A stretch of 64,000 nt of DNA from Hyphomonas adhaerens MHS-3. GTDB lineage: Bacteria; Pseudomonadota; Alphaproteobacteria; Caulobacterales; Hyphomonadaceae. The position numbers and the translations under genes were made by a program. Position 1 is the stretch's first letter, and each line of letters starts with the position of its first letter. The stretch covers positions 29,182 through 93,181 of the forward strand of contig NZ_ARYH01000005.1 of the NCBI RefSeq assembly GCF_000685235.1, read 5' to 3'. The notes below the pieces were generated by a model. The model was not told the origin of the DNA. It saw only the letters and a program-made list of their open reading frames with translations, and did not search any database. This document shows positions 53,447 to 62,511 of the stretch, one piece after another.

Positions 53447-55204
53447 TCAGAAAAATTTGACGTTATCGAGCTCAAACCACACGGTGTCGCCACCAGGACG
53501 TTTGACGAGGAGGCGCATATCTACGATATTGTCGCCCGTCCATTCAGCACCAGCTGCAGGTGCGATAAGGTCTTTAAACGGAACAATTACCGTCTCCCAG
53601 TCCTCACCCACTTCGAACCCGTAGCTCCAACGCCCTTCCGTTGTCGCCACGACCAGGGTGTACGGCTTATCGTCTCCGCGCGCATCAAAAGTCACGCCTT
53701 TATAAGCGGAACCATCCGCAGGCTGAACTGACCCGACATTCATGGGGACAACAATTCCGGCCCGAGCGTCTTCCCGCAGCGCAAGGTCTGCAGACAAGTG
53801 CAGAACACCGCCCCGATCGCCATCATCGATCACTTCAAAAACCTGCCAGCTGCGCTCCATTCCTCCATCGGGGTCACCTACGACCAGCGTATCGCGCGAG
53901 GAACGCCCGTCTTCCCGGTCGAAATCGGCGATCAGTGTGTCCGTGATTTCGGAGGACGACATGACAGTCGCCTCAATCGGCGCTGGCGCTCCTTCGCCAA
54001 AGACCTTTTCCCCACCGACGAAGGTGTACTTCGTCTTGTGCAGATCGGAGATATTCTCCCACGGCTTGCCCGCGATCAGTACGACATCCGCGTCCTTGCC
54101 AACTTCAATTGAGCCGCGCTGATCATAGACACCGACGGCACGCGCACTGTTGGATGTACCAGCCATCAGGGCAGCCGTCTGCGGGAGCCCGGCGCGCACC
54201 ATCAACTCCATTTCCGAAAGCGTCGAATAGCCATGCGGAGTGCGCGGCATCCCGGCATCGGTGCCCAACGCAATCAGAACACCGCCTTCGTACAGCGCTT
54301 TCATATTGTCCAATCCGACCTGAAACCGTGCCTGGCGCGATTTGAAAGAAGGATGCTCCCGTTCAAATGGGGTCGTTTCCAGTTTGTCTGGATTGTAGAC
54401 AGCAAGCGTGCCGGCATACGCCGTGCCGCCGTTCTTGAGCGCATCAATCGTGACCTGATCCACATGTCTGTCGAGCACTGAGTGCGCGATAACATCTACG
54501 CCGGAACGCCCAGCAATCTCGGCGCGGTCTTTCGTTACCGTGTGAGTCAGAACTTTAAGGCCGTTGGCGTGCGCTTCCTCGACCAGAGCGGTCAGGGTCG
54601 GCTCATTCATACTCGTATTATCTACTCCGGACCCATAACGCCAACCGTCTGTGAAGACCTTGATGACATCGGGCTGATACGGCAGCAATGCCTTGACCGC
54701 TTCGGTGGCGGCGTAGGGGGTATTGACCCATTTGGTGGTGCTTGTGTCGGACCAGTCAGCACCATGTCCATTGGTGGTACTCATGCGCGCGGCAAAATTC
54801 ACGCGCGGCCCTGGAAGCGATTGCAGCCACTCGCGCCGCGGGGCGAAGGCTTCCGGCGCCTGGGCAAAATCATACACTGATGTCACGCCAGCCTTGGCGT
54901 ATTCCTGCGAAATCTGGGGCGTTGTCGCCGGCTGTCCGATCGGAGTGTAGTGAACGTGCAGGTCGAAGAATCCAGGCAAAAGCGACAGGTCGCTCCCATC
55001 AATTGCCGGCACGCCTGCCGGCGCCGGTCCCGCGGCCTTGTCGATAGCTGAGATGAGGCCGTCGTCGAACATGACGGTCGCCCTGTATGGCTCCGCGCCC
55101 GTTCCATCGAACACGGTCACATCGGTGATCGCCAGGTCTTGAGCCAGCGATGAACCCGTCACACACACCGCCACCAAGCACGAACTCAAAAACCTTCTGA
55201 TCAT
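53447..55204 (-). CDS. Exported amidohydrolase with C-terminal CIA30/galactose-binding-like domain
   Basis: A 585 aa protein with a Sec signal peptide ending near SLA before QDLA. An amidohydrolase domain covers about residues 25-420: GFFDLHVHYTP (metal His), VIKVFTDG (probable carboxylated Lys), THTVTKD, IAHSVLD and LGTDAGMPRTPHG. A beta-rich domain (about 430-585) begins with DTLIADFDRED and ends in WFELDNVKFF, the pattern of CIA30-like carbohydrate-binding folds. The family often acts as imidazolonepropionase- or prolidase-like hydrolases. It is transcribed alone, with a strong terminator behind it. Confidence 0.87.
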   Translation of the reverse strand: MIRRFLSSCLVAVCVTGSSLAQDLAITDVTVFDGTGAEPYRATVMFDDGLISAIDKAAGPAPAGVPAIDGSDLSLLPGFFDLHVHYTPIGQPATTPQISQEYAKAGVTSVYDFAQAPEAFAPRREWLQSLPGPRVNFAARMSTTNGHGADWSDTSTTKWVNTPYAATEAVKALLPYQPDVIKVFTDGWRYGSGVDNTSMNEPTLTALVEEAHANGLKVLTHTVTKDRAEIAGRSGVDVIAHSVLDRHVDQVTIDALKNGGTAYAGTLAVYNPDKLETTPFEREHPSFKSRQARFQVGLDNMKALYEGGVLIALGTDAGMPRTPHGYSTLSEMELMVRAGLPQTAALMAGTSNSARAVGVYDQRGSIEVGKDADVVLIAGKPWENISDLHKTKYTFVGGEKVFGEGAPAPIEATVMSSSEITDTLIADFDREDGRSSRDTLVVGDPDGGMERSWQVFEVIDDGDRGGVLHLSADLALREDARAGIVVPMNVGSVQPADGSAYKGVTFDARGDDKPYTLVVATTEGRWSYGFEVGEDWETVIVPFKDLIAPAAGAEWTGDNIVDMRLLVKRPGGDTVWFELDNVKFF

Positions 55205-55574
55205 ACTAATCCTTCACCCGTCTAATACGCGTCTATGAAACAAGACGCTTCGATGTCTGCTTCTATCCAAATCCTGAAGCATTTTTTTGCCTGCATATTC
55301 TTTCAGAGCAACTTTCGCTCATCCGGAAACCTGGCAAACGCAATCAAAATATTTCAAGAAAAGGACTTTTACGCCTGCAGCCCGCAAAAGAATGCCGCCG
55401 CAGCCCAGTGATTCATTGTATCTCTTGCCGAGAAACTGAGCATGATTGTCTCGCAACGCTTGAATCGATCAGATGGACTTGCCAGCTCAGCTGCGCTTAT
55501 CTGTCACAAATCTTCAAAAATACGCCTCACGCTCGGCGTTAACGGGGCACAACCCAAAACTGAGGGGAATGCGT
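55205..55574. other. Divergent intergenic region (amidohydrolase / TetR)
   Basis: 370 bases. A stem GCGTCT/AGACGC at 55229-55234 and 55243-55248 lies about 25 bp upstream of the amidohydrolase start and is a possible TetR site. Reading frames here lack ribosome sites. Confidence 0.4.
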
Positions 55575-56276
55575 ATGCCCGGATCGGGGCAGAAAACGGG
55601 CCTGACCAAGCGAACACCGGCGAATGATCTTCGGCAGGCGCCAGAAGGCGTGGAATTGGAAACAAAAGTTTCTCCGTCTCAGGACCGCGCGCGCAACACC
55701 TTCGAATCCATCCTTTCAGTCACAGGCGACCTGCTTTCCGAAGTCGGCTTTGAGCGCTTGTCGACCAATATGATCTGTAAAAGAGCGGGCCTGACCCCTC
55801 CTGCCCTGTACCGCTACTTCCCCAACAAATATGCGATCCTCCACGAACTGGGCCGCCGCCTTATGGAAGCTCAGGATCAGGCCGTATTCGAGTGGCTGCA
55901 AGAAGGCGGGATCGACACACAGTCATTCGAGGCATCCACAAAAAGCATTCTGCGGATCCAAAGACATGTAAACGAGATCACCAAATCATTCCCGGGAGGC
56001 GCCTGGGTTGTGCGGGTCATGCGCGTCATACCGGTGCTCAAGGAGGTTCGCCTCGAGTCCCGCGACCTCGTCAGCGACAAGATACTGGAAGACCTTCGAA
56101 CAAAGCTGCCAGATGTTCCCGAAGACCGACTCGCCATGGCGACGAAGTTGACCATCGAACTGATGTTTTCCGCAACCGAGATGGCTATCGAGACCCCAGA
56201 ACAGGAAGACGAAATCACCCAGGAAGTTTCCTTCCTCGTCGCAAGCTACCATTGGCGCTTGAAAAACGATTCCTGA
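55575..56276 (+). CDS. TetR-family transcriptional regulator
   Basis: A 233 aa regulator. The ATG at 55575 follows GAGGGG at good spacing; an ATG two codons earlier is too close to it. The helix-turn-helix domain is at about residues 35-85 (FESILSVTGDLLSEVGFERL, CKRAGLTPPALYRYFPNK). The C-terminal ligand domain has no recognised subtype. It is divergent from the amidohydrolase and converges on putP, so the amidohydrolase is its likeliest target. Confidence 0.87.
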   Translation: MPGSGQKTGLTKRTPANDLRQAPEGVELETKVSPSQDRARNTFESILSVTGDLLSEVGFERLSTNMICKRAGLTPPALYRYFPNKYAILHELGRRLMEAQDQAVFEWLQEGGIDTQSFEASTKSILRIQRHVNEITKSFPGGAWVVRVMRVIPVLKEVRLESRDLVSDKILEDLRTKLPDVPEDRLAMATKLTIELMFSATEMAIETPEQEDEITQEVSFLVASYHWRLKNDS

Positions 56277-56311
56277 CTTCCCGTCCCAGCAGGGCAGCAA
56301 GACTAACCTGC

Positions 56312-57847
56312 TTACTTGCTGCCTTCTTCCATCGCTTTTTCCATTTCACCAAAGCGGTGAAGCACATGCGGCAGCACATCCCGGCCGACGATGCTGACAA
56401 CAATCGCGGCCACACCACTCAACACGAAGCCAGGCACGATCTCGTACAGGATATCGGACAAGGACTTCCCGTCGATCTCAATCGGTGCGTATAGCCAGAA
56501 CAGCACGGTGACCGCGCCAACGACCATGCCGGCCAATGCGCCATCGCGCGTAAGGCCCCGCCAATACAGGCTGAGCAGAATGATCGGACCGAAGGCCGCT
56601 CCGAAACCAGCCCAAGCATTTCCGACGAGCGACAGAATATTACTCGACCGGTCGAAGGCCAGTCCAATCGCGACAAGTGAAACCACAAGCACCGATATCC
56701 TTCCAACCGCAACCAGTTCCGTCTGACTTGCCTCCTTGCGCAGGAAAGTCTTGTAGAAATCTTCTGTCAGCGAGCTGGAAGACACCAGCAATTGGGATGA
56801 AATCGTACTCATGATCGCCGCCAGAATGGCCGCCAGCAGGAAGCCCGAGATAAGCGGATGGAACAGGACCTGCGAGAACAGGATAAAGATGGTTTCCGGA
56901 TCGGTGAGTTCGCTGTTGAGATTGTGCTCGTTGACATAGGCCACGCCAGTAACACCGACCGCGACCGCGCCGATCACAGTCACGATCATCCAGCTCATCC
57001 CGATGTATCGGGCCGTGGCAATGTCTTTAAGCGTCCGGATCGCCATGAAACGCACGATGATGTGGGGCTGGCCGAAATAGCCGAGGCCCCAGCTTGCTGC
57101 GGAAATGATCCCGATGACAGACAGCCCCTGGAACCAGTTAAAGAAATTTGCACGGCTGGGCGCATCCGGCACGCTGGCAGCTGGCGACGCCAGGACTTCG
57201 GCTTGCGTGGCGTCAAAACCGCCGACCGCACTGATCGCCACGACAGGCACCAGCACAAGCGCTACAAACATGATGCAGCCCTGAACAAAGTCAGTCAGAC
57301 TGACTGCAAGGAAGCCACCGAACAGCGTGTAGGCAACGACCACACCCGCGGTGAGGAAAAGACCCAGCTGATAATCGAGTCCGAAAGACGCCTCAAACAA
57401 TTTGCCGCCAGCAACCACGCCTGCCGATGTATACAGAGTAAAGAAAATAACGATCACAACGGAGGACAGCACACGTAGCGCGCGTGATTTGTCGTGAAAA
57501 CGTTTTTCGAAGAAATCCGGAATGGTGATCGCGTCGTCCGCCATCTCCGTATAGACGCGCAGACGCGGCGCGACGAACAGGTAGTTGAGATAGGCGCCGA
57601 TAACGAGCCCCACAGCAATCCATGCTGCACTGAAGCCCGATACGAAGACAGCGCCCGGCAATCCCATAAGCATCCACCCGCTCATATCGGATGCGCCCGC
57701 AGAAAGTGCACCCACCGCAGGGTGCAGTTGGCGACCGCCCAACATGTATTCGGAAACGTCACTTGTGGACTTCCGATAGGCGTACAGGCCGATGCCCAGC
57801 ATCAAAACAAAATATACCGCAAGAGAAATCAGAGCTTCGTGGTTCAT
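56312..57847 (-). CDS. putP: Sodium/proline symporter
   Basis: A 511 aa sodium:solute symporter with about 13 membrane helices. The typical N-terminal SSS segment (SEYMLGGRQLHPAVGALSAG, ASDMSGWMLMGLPGAVFVSG) carries the residues of the sodium/proline site, and the core includes GLGYFGQPHIIVRFMAI. It imports proline with sodium, suited to a marine cell. The nearby proB and proC genes support the proline assignment. Confidence 0.93.
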   Translation of the reverse strand: MNHEALISLAVYFVLMLGIGLYAYRKSTSDVSEYMLGGRQLHPAVGALSAGASDMSGWMLMGLPGAVFVSGFSAAWIAVGLVIGAYLNYLFVAPRLRVYTEMADDAITIPDFFEKRFHDKSRALRVLSSVVIVIFFTLYTSAGVVAGGKLFEASFGLDYQLGLFLTAGVVVAYTLFGGFLAVSLTDFVQGCIMFVALVLVPVVAISAVGGFDATQAEVLASPAASVPDAPSRANFFNWFQGLSVIGIISAASWGLGYFGQPHIIVRFMAIRTLKDIATARYIGMSWMIVTVIGAVAVGVTGVAYVNEHNLNSELTDPETIFILFSQVLFHPLISGFLLAAILAAIMSTISSQLLVSSSSLTEDFYKTFLRKEASQTELVAVGRISVLVVSLVAIGLAFDRSSNILSLVGNAWAGFGAAFGPIILLSLYWRGLTRDGALAGMVVGAVTVLFWLYAPIEIDGKSLSDILYEIVPGFVLSGVAAIVVSIVGRDVLPHVLHRFGEMEKAMEEGSK

Positions 57848-58048
57848 GGGCTCACTTTTTCAGTGTTCGAATTTCGTTTGGCCGGCTCATCCGGCAAGAT
57901 CGTTCGGGATATTCTACTCCGAAGAATTCCGGTCGGAGACCTAGAAAACGTCCCTCGGTGGCTCACCGTCAGGCGGCGGGATCACATGTACCCGATGCAC
58001 ATGACTTGCTTTTGTCAGACCCAGCCCCTGCTTCATCGATAAGTGCCC

Positions 58049-58828
58049 CTATCGCAACTCAACGGCGCGCTTGTACGCTGCCTGCGTTGCTTCGAGCAAC
58101 AGGCGCGAGAGATCGCCATTTCCATTCAAGGCCTTCAATCCAGCCTCGGTCGTGCCGGCCTTGCTGGTCACGGCGTTGCGCATGTCTGCCAGATCATCCG
58201 ATGAACTGGCCGCCAGCTCGATCGTTCCTGCAATTGTGTCCAGCACCAGCTTGCGCGCCTGGCTTTCTTCAAAACCCAGCTCTTTGGCGGCTTCCACGTA
58301 GGTCCGCGCAATCTCAAACACATATCCCGGACCGCTGCCTGCAATCGCCGTTACCTTGTCGAGATCATCTTCCTTGTCGACTTCAACAACAGAGCCGGCC
58401 GCCTGCATCATCTGCCGGGCCAGCGTCTTTGCATCATCGGGCGTCTTGTCGTTGAAATACACGCCACTCACGCCCTTGCCGATGCTGGCAGGCAGATTTG
58501 GCATCACGCGGATGATCGGCCGCGAGCCGACAACCGTCTCCAGTCTTTCGCAGGCAACACCGGCCGCAATGGAAAGGGCTGGCGCGTCAGGCCGGACATA
58601 TTTCAGGTAATCCGGAATGACATCGGCAATCATCTGAGGCTTCACGGCAATCACCAGGAGATCATACGGGCCGCCTTGCACGTCTGCCGCCGATTTGAAG
58701 GTCTTCACACGTGAATCCGGAAACGTCGCAACAGGGTCGACGGCCGCGTAGGTCATCCCCGGAACGTCCACCCAACGGGCGAGCAGTGAAGCGCCCATAT
58801 TTCCACAACCAACCATCAATGCGTGCAT
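58049..58828 (-). CDS. proC: Pyrroline-5-carboxylate reductase
   Basis: A 259 aa NAD(P)H-dependent enzyme for the last step of proline synthesis. The ATG at 58826-58828 has a near-perfect GGAGG site. The N-terminal Rossmann motif is LMVGCGNMGASLLARW. The P5CR C-terminal signature covers VTSKAGTTEAGLKAL. It is divergent from proB across 248 bp. The proA gene that would connect the two reactions is not in the window. Confidence 0.94.
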   Translation of the reverse strand: MHALMVGCGNMGASLLARWVDVPGMTYAAVDPVATFPDSRVKTFKSAADVQGGPYDLLVIAVKPQMIADVIPDYLKYVRPDAPALSIAAGVACERLETVVGSRPIIRVMPNLPASIGKGVSGVYFNDKTPDDAKTLARQMMQAAGSVVEVDKEDDLDKVTAIAGSGPGYVFEIARTYVEAAKELGFEESQARKLVLDTIAGTIELAASSSDDLADMRNAVTSKAGTTEAGLKALNGNGDLSRLLLEATQAAYKRAVELR

Positions 58829-59076
58829 AAGTCCTCCGAATCTCGTTGCCCCGCACATAGGCCGATCTTACTTTGAATTCAAATTTTCTGCTGTGGTTTC
58901 CCGCCGATTGGCCGGTTTCCGAGGAACCATCAGGGAAAACAGGTTGTTAAGATTGAGCGTTTTTCGACTTTTTCGCCGCTATATGAGCGGTTGGACTGTT
59001 ACTTTGTGCTCTAATCGTGTTGCGAACGACCCCAACGCAGCCTAGGTCGGGGCCTAAGGAACCAAGGGAGCCCTGT
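58829..59076. other. Divergent proC/proB promoter region
   Basis: 248 bases, AT-rich near proC. TTGGAC about 15 bp before TAATCG on the plus strand (around 58990-59020) could be a weak proB promoter. No clear operator palindrome was seen. Confidence 0.35.
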
Positions 59077-60240
59077 GTGCCTAAATCAAAGCGTATCGTT
59101 ATCAAGATCGGATCGAGCCTGCTGGCCAATGCAGAATTGCTGACCCCACGGTGGGCGTTCATCCAACAATTGCTGAACGATGTGAAAACGCTCCGTGACG
59201 AAGGTTATGAAGTCCTCATCTGCTCATCCGGCGCCGTGGCCCTCGGATTGAGTGCGATCGGCGAGTCACCGGAGACAGCTGGTTTGCGGGACAAGCAGGC
59301 CGCGGCTGCCTGCGGCATGCCCATCCTGCTGAATGCCTACAAACAGGTTGCGCACGAGTACAGCTTCGACATCGCGCAGGTTCTGGTCACGTTGAAAGAC
59401 CTGGAAGACCGCCGCCGTTTCCTGAACACGAAGAATACTGTGCACAGGCTGATACAGGCTGGCATCACGCCAATCGTCAACGAAAACGACTCCATCACGA
59501 CGGAAGAAATCCGCGTCGGCGACAATGACAGGCTCGCAGCCAAGGTCGCCCAGATGGTTCAGGCCGAAACGCTTGTGATCCTCACCTGTGTGGATGGCCT
59601 TTATGACCGCAACCCGGAAGAACCCGGCGCCAAGCTGGTGGAAACCGTCAACGATGTGAATGAGTTCCTGGAAGTCACCAAAGGTGTAAGCAGCCTCGGC
59701 AGTGGGGGCATGCTGACCAAGATGCAGGCCGCCAATATGGCCCAGAATTCCGGCTGCACGACAATCATCGGAAACGGCGAAGCCGAGCGCCCTGTCACAT
59801 CCCTGCTCGACGGAACGCGCAAGCACACCAAATGCATCGCCCACGACAAACCGGCCACCGACTGGACAACCTGGCTGACGGACCGCCTTCAGATGGCCGG
59901 CAGCATCGTCGTCCCCGAAACCGCGATCGACGCGCTTTGCCGAGGAGAACGCGGTCTGCTGCGTCAGGACATTCAATCGATCCAAGGCACATTTGTCCGC
60001 GGTGATGTGCTCCACATCTATGACGAACAAGGCAATGAACGGGCCCGCGGGCTGGCAAACTTCACAGCCGAGGAAACGCTCATTCTCGCGCGGAACAAGG
60101 AAATTCCCGCCAAGCAATTGCTGGGCTTCCAGACGAATGCGACCATCGTCAGCCGCGACAACATCGTCGTGCTTGATGACCGGCATATCCAATGGGACAC
60201 CCCATCGGATGACGAACTGGAGCAAATCCAGGAGAGCTAG
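59077..60240 (+). CDS. proB: Glutamate 5-kinase with PUA domain
   Basis: A 387 aa enzyme that phosphorylates glutamate in the first step of proline synthesis. The GTG at 59077 follows GGGAG and begins PKSKRIVIKIGSSLL, the conserved N-terminus of the family. The kinase domain (about 1-255) includes CSSGAVALGLSAIG, VNENDSITTEE and SLGSGGMLTKMQAA. The C-terminal PUA domain (about 275-375) is as in full-length ProB. Its end overlaps the converging MarR gene by 4 bp. Confidence 0.95.
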   Translation: MPKSKRIVIKIGSSLLANAELLTPRWAFIQQLLNDVKTLRDEGYEVLICSSGAVALGLSAIGESPETAGLRDKQAAAACGMPILLNAYKQVAHEYSFDIAQVLVTLKDLEDRRRFLNTKNTVHRLIQAGITPIVNENDSITTEEIRVGDNDRLAAKVAQMVQAETLVILTCVDGLYDRNPEEPGAKLVETVNDVNEFLEVTKGVSSLGSGGMLTKMQAANMAQNSGCTTIIGNGEAERPVTSLLDGTRKHTKCIAHDKPATDWTTWLTDRLQMAGSIVVPETAIDALCRGERGLLRQDIQSIQGTFVRGDVLHIYDEQGNERARGLANFTAEETLILARNKEIPAKQLLGFQTNATIVSRDNIVVLDDRHIQWDTPSDDELEQIQES

Positions 60241-60716
60241 GCTCCCGAGTCGTTGATATCCCCGACCTCGAGGATCGGCGCGGCATCAAGATTGTCGGCA
60301 TGCATCATGAAGGCAATTTTCTGCATGCTGGAAACCAGAAGCGACTTTTCCCAATCGGCCAGATTGTCAAATGCCGAAAGAAAGCCTTCCTGAAGCAGTT
60401 CCGGCGCATCGACCAGCCGTCTCTTGCCCTCGTCGGTGATCACGACTTCCAGGCTTCTCCGGTCGTGTTCGTTTCGTTCCCGGACGACCAGTCCTGCCCG
60501 CACCAGTCTGTCGACAATTGACGTGATGGTCGCCTGGGACAGATGAACCTGACGCGCGATATCGCTCGGCTTGGCGCGCTTGTCCCCGGCGACGCATTGC
60601 AGGACCAACAGTTGCGGCGCCGTCAATCCGGAATCCTTCGCCAATTTCTTGGAATGCATATCAATCGCGCGGGTGATTTTCCGCAGCGCGACAAGTAGGT
60701 CGTGATACTGGCTCAT
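60237..60716 (-). CDS. MarR-family transcriptional regulator
   Basis: A 159 aa winged-helix regulator. The ATG at 60714-60716 is chosen; the longer frame covers a palindromic site. The DNA-binding core is at about residues 30-100 (GLTAPQLLVLQCVAGD, PSDIARQVHLSQATITSIVD, RNEHDRRSLEVVIT with the wing). Converging on proB with overlapping stops, it may not control proline genes directly. A perfect 12-bp palindrome 22 bp upstream is the likely auto-operator. Confidence 0.9.
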   Translation of the reverse strand: MSQYHDLLVALRKITRAIDMHSKKLAKDSGLTAPQLLVLQCVAGDKRAKPSDIARQVHLSQATITSIVDRLVRAGLVVRERNEHDRRSLEVVITDEGKRRLVDAPELLQEGFLSAFDNLADWEKSLLVSSMQKIAFMMHADNLDAAPILEVGDINDSGA

Positions 60717-60737
60717 GCGGCGATGCAATAACCAGAC

Positions 60738-60749
60738 ACAAGCGCTTGT
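60738..60749. promoter_or_regulatory. Candidate MarR operator ACAAGCGCTTGT
   Basis: A perfect 12-bp palindrome located 22 bp upstream of the MarR gene start. MarR proteins commonly repress their own genes by binding such sites. Confidence 0.5.
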
Positions 60750-60990
60750 CCAGTTTTCGGCGCTGCACACGGCTTTCGATCTGCAGTCGAGGAGACGTCA
60801 GGCCGTTGCCGGTGCTGGCCTTTGACCGCAAGCCCTGCCCTGAACGGTCTCACTCACAACTCACCTGACACGGCTCCCAAAATCTCCGGCACCGGTCTTG
60901 CAAAATATTCGCAATTGAACCAGCAACTGGAGTGAGCGGTGGGCAGTCCTCCACTGATGGAAAAGCCCGCAAGGCGCAATGGGGAACATA
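60750..60990. other. Intergenic region, nothing recognised
   Basis: About 240 bases between the MarR promoter and the small frame at 60991. No gene, terminator with T-run or repeat stands out. It probably holds a promoter for the genes to the right. Confidence 0.35.
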
Positions 60991-61119
60991 ATGGCGGAAT
61001 CTGACTGGATCCCCACGGACAGCGCACAAAACACCACAGCCGTCTCCAACGCTCTTTCACTGAAGCCGCAATCGGCCGACCGGATCAGCGTTCGCGCCGA
61101 GACCATAGTGAGCGCTTGA
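60991..61119 (+). CDS. Possible 42-residue protein upstream of membrane protein gene
   Basis: A short frame with ATG at 60991 and GGGGA six bases before it, ending 4 bp before the start of the next gene. The product is hydrophilic, begins MAESDWIPTD, and has no signal or known domain. The next gene has a poor ribosome site of its own, so this frame may serve translational coupling. It may equally be chance. Confidence 0.3.
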   Translation: MAESDWIPTDSAQNTTAVSNALSLKPQSADRISVRAETIVSA

Positions 61120-61123
61120 TCCA

Positions 61124-62377
61124 ATGCCACGCATCAGCAGACAGCATCTCTTTTGGTTCTCCGGTGCGTTCGCGCTCTCCCTGGTTTTCCTCGTGCGCGG
61201 TGAGCGGCACTTGTTCTACTGGTTCGGCCCACATGAATACTGGGCGACACATTGGGCCCGGGATTATAGCGACGGGTTCGCCCGGCGAGGCCTGTTGGGC
61301 GAATTCATCGCGCTACTGGGCGGAGACAATACAAGCTATGCGCTGATCACAATTGGCAGCTGGGTTGCGGCGCTAGGTCTTGCCGCGGTGGCGATCGATG
61401 CGATGTGGCGGCTGACACGCCGGATGGGGCAATGGGACGCCACGCTGTTGACCATGGCTGTTCTGATTTCCCCGGCCACCTTCGGAATCCTGCTGGAGAC
61501 GCTGGGCGATCCGCTGCAGCTGATCCTGCTGGTCTATATTCTTGCTGCGCGTTTCATTCTGCCGACACGAAACCTTCTCATAATTGTACCGGTCTTTGCC
61601 CTTCTGGGCCTCTTCATGTCTCTGACCCATGAAGCCAGCGTCTTCTTTGTCCTGCCAGCACTGGGCATTCAGGCGCTCGTCCTGCGCCGGAACCTCGCAT
61701 CCTGGGCTGCGTTTGGCGCCTGTCTGGCAACCAGCGCCGTTATCGTCGCCATTCTGATGCTCACGAACATGGCGGAACCGCCAACGTCGAACCCAGTCCT
61801 GCATCTCGGCAACGCGACCTTCATCTACGAAGGAAAGTTCGACAGTTTCGACAACCTTCTGAGCGAGGAACTCGTCCGAATGTTCGGCAGCGGTTTCTCC
61901 GGCCTGTTCGAAACGGCGGCACGCGTCAGCGGCGCAATCATGGTGCCGCTGTTCCTTGGGCTTATGGTAATCGGCTGCCGGTACGGCGCGTCGGTCCCGC
62001 CAACCTCGAGGCAGGCACGCATCCTGATCTCGTTCGCGCTGGTGATGCTCGCCGTTTTCCCGCTCATGCTCATCGCGCACGATTGGGCACGGTTCTTCGG
62101 TTACATCTTGCTCGTTTTCCTGGCGACAATTGCTGACACGACACCGGCCGACGACACGCCTTCGCCGATGCCCGGCGCAGTTGGCCTGATGGCGGGTGGC
62201 TTGCTGCTGGCCGGGCTGACCACCACGGACAAGCTCGACCAATACCGGATGGATGGATTGTGGTGGCAACCGCGCATCATGCTGACCTGCCTTTTGGTGT
62301 TCGGACTGACTGCTTTGTTCGTCGTGCTGGCACGCGCCGATCAGTCTCAGTCCGAAGCCTCCTCCCGGAAACGGTGA
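61124..62377 (+). CDS. Hypothetical multi-pass membrane protein (possible GT-C-like)
   Basis: A 417 aa protein with about ten predicted hydrophobic helices. An early periplasmic-type stretch (ARDYSDGFARRGLLGEFI) carries charged residues, and a loop at about 225-250 is hydrophilic. The layout is reminiscent of GT-C glycosyltransferases or O-antigen-type membrane enzymes, but no diagnostic motif is seen. The acyltransferase 3 gene 134 bp downstream would fit a surface-polysaccharide role. I do not recognise the family. Confidence 0.75.
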   Translation: MPRISRQHLFWFSGAFALSLVFLVRGERHLFYWFGPHEYWATHWARDYSDGFARRGLLGEFIALLGGDNTSYALITIGSWVAALGLAAVAIDAMWRLTRRMGQWDATLLTMAVLISPATFGILLETLGDPLQLILLVYILAARFILPTRNLLIIVPVFALLGLFMSLTHEASVFFVLPALGIQALVLRRNLASWAAFGACLATSAVIVAILMLTNMAEPPTSNPVLHLGNATFIYEGKFDSFDNLLSEELVRMFGSGFSGLFETAARVSGAIMVPLFLGLMVIGCRYGASVPPTSRQARILISFALVMLAVFPLMLIAHDWARFFGYILLVFLATIADTTPADDTPSPMPGAVGLMAGGLLLAGLTTTDKLDQYRMDGLWWQPRIMLTCLLVFGLTALFVVLARADQSQSEASSRKR

Positions 62378-62511
62378 ATCGGGCAAGTTGCCTGCGAAAC
62401 CGCCGAACAGCCTAAAATTCCTCCCGCCGGAAGAGAAAGAACTGTCACTCACTTCTCCCGGTGTGTATCTTGCATTCTACGCAAGCAAGAACTCTTGCAG
62501 GGGACGCTAAA

